Part shown: positions 62,158 through 64,000 of the stretch, in pieces
How the letters are laid out: each line of letters begins with the position of its first letter
Position numbering within the stretch: the stretch's first letter is position 1
NCBI GenBank assembly: GCA_013398295.1
Contig: VZSF01006858.1
Location: 1,178,819 to 1,242,818 of the forward strand
Source of the DNA: Chionis minor
Lineage: Eukaryota; Chordata; Aves; Charadriiformes; Chionididae
Reading direction: 5' to 3'
DNA length: 64,000 nucleotides
The notes under the pieces: model-generated
What the model saw: only the letters and a program-made list of their open reading frames with translations
Told to the model about the DNA's origin: nothing
Databases searched by the model: none
Translations under genes and position numbers: made by a program

Positions 62158-64000
62158 ATGGAGCAGGGAGAGAAAGTGACAAGAACTGCAAAATAACATC
62201 TACAAAAGCGCTGCTGAGGTGAGATTGAACATGGCAATGTTTTCCACCAGAGGCCTTCGTGCCCCTTGGCTCTCCAAGCGTGAAAACAGCTCCCATCTCA
62301 GTGTTGCGTTTCAGAGTTCACCAATGCACGAGGCACCAGCAGTAGATATCTGCAGGTATAAATATAGCATTCCAGCAGCACGGTCTCTCACCTTCCTCTG
62401 TGCTGTCTCAACTTTTATTTTGAACAGCAGCATTTTAGGTAGAGCAAAAAACCCCTGAATTTGCACTAGAAGTAATAATAAATAAGGCAATCCAGCGTTG
62501 TAAAAGCCATTCTTTCAGAAACCCGCCACAGTAGGTCAGAGCTGAGGCTTGCTATCTCATCTGGCAGGTGCTTCCAAGAGCCTCCCAGGGGATGGAGGCC
62601 ACGCAGCCGATGTTCTGCAGCAGCCAAGTTAATGTGGTGGGAGAACATTAGACATTCCTGAGAACTTTTGAGACACAAGGTGAAATATCATGGCGACATT
62701 CAGTCACTGAGTTATAGACTACCTGGACCGATATTTTGCAAGTGTCCTTCATCATAGTATTTTTTAAAATATCTGTATTTGCTATATATTATTTGGATCC
62801 CTTATTCATGTGCACTAGGAGTTAACTGGTTGTACTTTTGCTGGCAGAAGAGATTTTTCGAAGTTACAGGCAGGAATGCCAGCAAGGATAAGGGAAGGAA
62901 TATTCTTTAATGAAGACTAATAAAATTACTAGGGAAATAGATCAAAGTGTTCAGAATTACAGCCTTGGATGGGCCAACTCAGAGCTTTAGCTGTGGATTG
63001 ATAACTCTGGGATGAAGACAAGTCAGCTCAGTCAAATTAGCCTTTTTGATGGCCACATCTGTGAGAGGGAATATATCACAAGAGAAGGAAGATGTGTCCA
63101 GGATACAGAGCAACTAGTGGGAGAACAGGTTCTCCCTCCCCCAGCATTCAAGTGAATAGCCAGGTGCAGGTTTCCACTCAGAGGATTCTTGGCTCACGGA
63201 GAAGGAGATCTCCGGATGATTAACTAATAGTTTCCCTGGAGAGCTGAATGCTGGGGAAAAGGCTGAGAAAAATAGCAATTGCAGGGCTTGTGGCTCAACT
63301 TCTCCCATTTGTAGCCTACTGGATCTCAAACAGGAAGCAAAGGCAGTCATCAGAACTCTTTCCAACTACTGTTTCTCATCTTGTAGACTAACCCAAAAAT
63401 ATTCAGTGACACTAAGGTCTGTTAGCACTAAGGACAAACTAAGTATCTTAGGTTTCAAATTTTGAAAGAATTTGGATATTTGTTTAAAAAAGTTACTAAG
63501 AAGAGTTTGGATATTTCTTTATAGTTGAGGGAGAAATATGATCATCTGATTCCAAGTTATCCTGAGAATGTTGGGTATTTTGGAAGCAGAAAATGTTCTT
63601 GCTGAACTCCTTCAGAAAAGTGGCTTTAAATCAGATTTAACCCCAAGGTTCCCAGGGTCCTCATAACCAAGAAAAGTTAAGATTCAACATTTCTACTAAT
63701 GAACTAAGGCATGAGTTTACACTGTTGTATAATCTTCTTTGCATGTGTTCACCATTTAAACATATTAAGTATAATTTAGATACAGTTCTGCTATCATGTT
63801 TTTTTACAGTTCTTGCTGTTTTGTGCTGCCATCATTGCTCTGTTGCAGATAACGTGTTATTACTTGGCAGGTTGGGTTGTTGCAAGTCTGAGAGAATTTG
63901 TTTTCCCCCTATTATTATTCCCACTGCCTTGTGTGGGAAGACAATCAAGGACCAAAGGGGGACACATGTTGTGCATGGAGGAATAGCATAGAATAAGAGC

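Larger units (their letters stand above)
57201..64000. other. Intergenic, no gene recognised
   Basis: Contains a short (AC)n run at 57860-57872, a C-rich tract at 62139-62157 and a segment at 60598-60720 dense in TAAT/ATTA motifs. A GC-richer patch lies at about 61010-61110, inside a 103-codon minus-strand frame (60866-61177) without family features. No transposon was recognised. Confidence 0.5.

Noticed and set aside
1..64000. CRISPR arrays, operons, tRNA or rRNA genes, endogenous retroviruses
   Set aside because: No regularly spaced repeats, no RNA gene folds recognised by eye, and no LTR or gag/pol-like block was seen; the interspersed repeats identified are all CR1.

Overview
The window looks like a piece of a bird nuclear chromosome. 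The base composition is AT-rich, genes are sparse, introns and intergenic stretches are long, and the recognisable interspersed repeats are all CR1 LINE retrotransposon fragments. Several of these end in the gattctatgattctatga-type 3' tail typical of avian CR1. No bacterial-style gene packing, operon, CRISPR array, rRNA or tRNA was seen. A 232-base run of N and two single N positions show this is a draft assembly.

Left part (1-8.7 kb): the 3' half of one protein-coding gene on the + strand, COX7A2L (also called COX7RP or SCAF1), the mitochondrial respiratory supercomplex assembly factor. Two coding exons (6820-6954 and 7851-7994) have intact AG/GT splice borders and keep one reading frame across the intron. 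They are followed by a roughly 650-base 3' UTR with polyadenylation signals. The first coding exon, which carries the start codon, lies to the left of the window, so 1-6819 is intron. That intron contains a nearly complete 3' portion of a decayed CR1 (1-1000).

Right part (8.7-64 kb): about 55 kb in which I could not recognise a conserved protein-coding gene on either strand. It holds six more CR1 pieces, including two that abut head to head at about 50.82 kb, plus simple repeats and short palindromes. It also holds several compositional islands that stand out from the AT-rich background: a GC-rich block beside a CR1 at 33.9-34.1 kb, GC-rich blocks at 46.7-46.8 kb and 48.5-48.8 kb, and a CpG-dense stretch at 56.6-57.2 kb with a TATA-like motif and a consensus splice donor. 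A few segments dense in homeodomain-type motifs look like possible conserved non-coding enhancers, but that needs cross-species alignment. In mammals EML4 lies tail to tail with COX7A2L; none of its WD-repeat exons was recognised here.

I found no convincing undescribed system. The most useful leads are the CpG-dense candidate promoter, the unexplained GC-rich blocks, the apparent absence of EML4, and a candidate minus-strand terminal exon near 16 kb.
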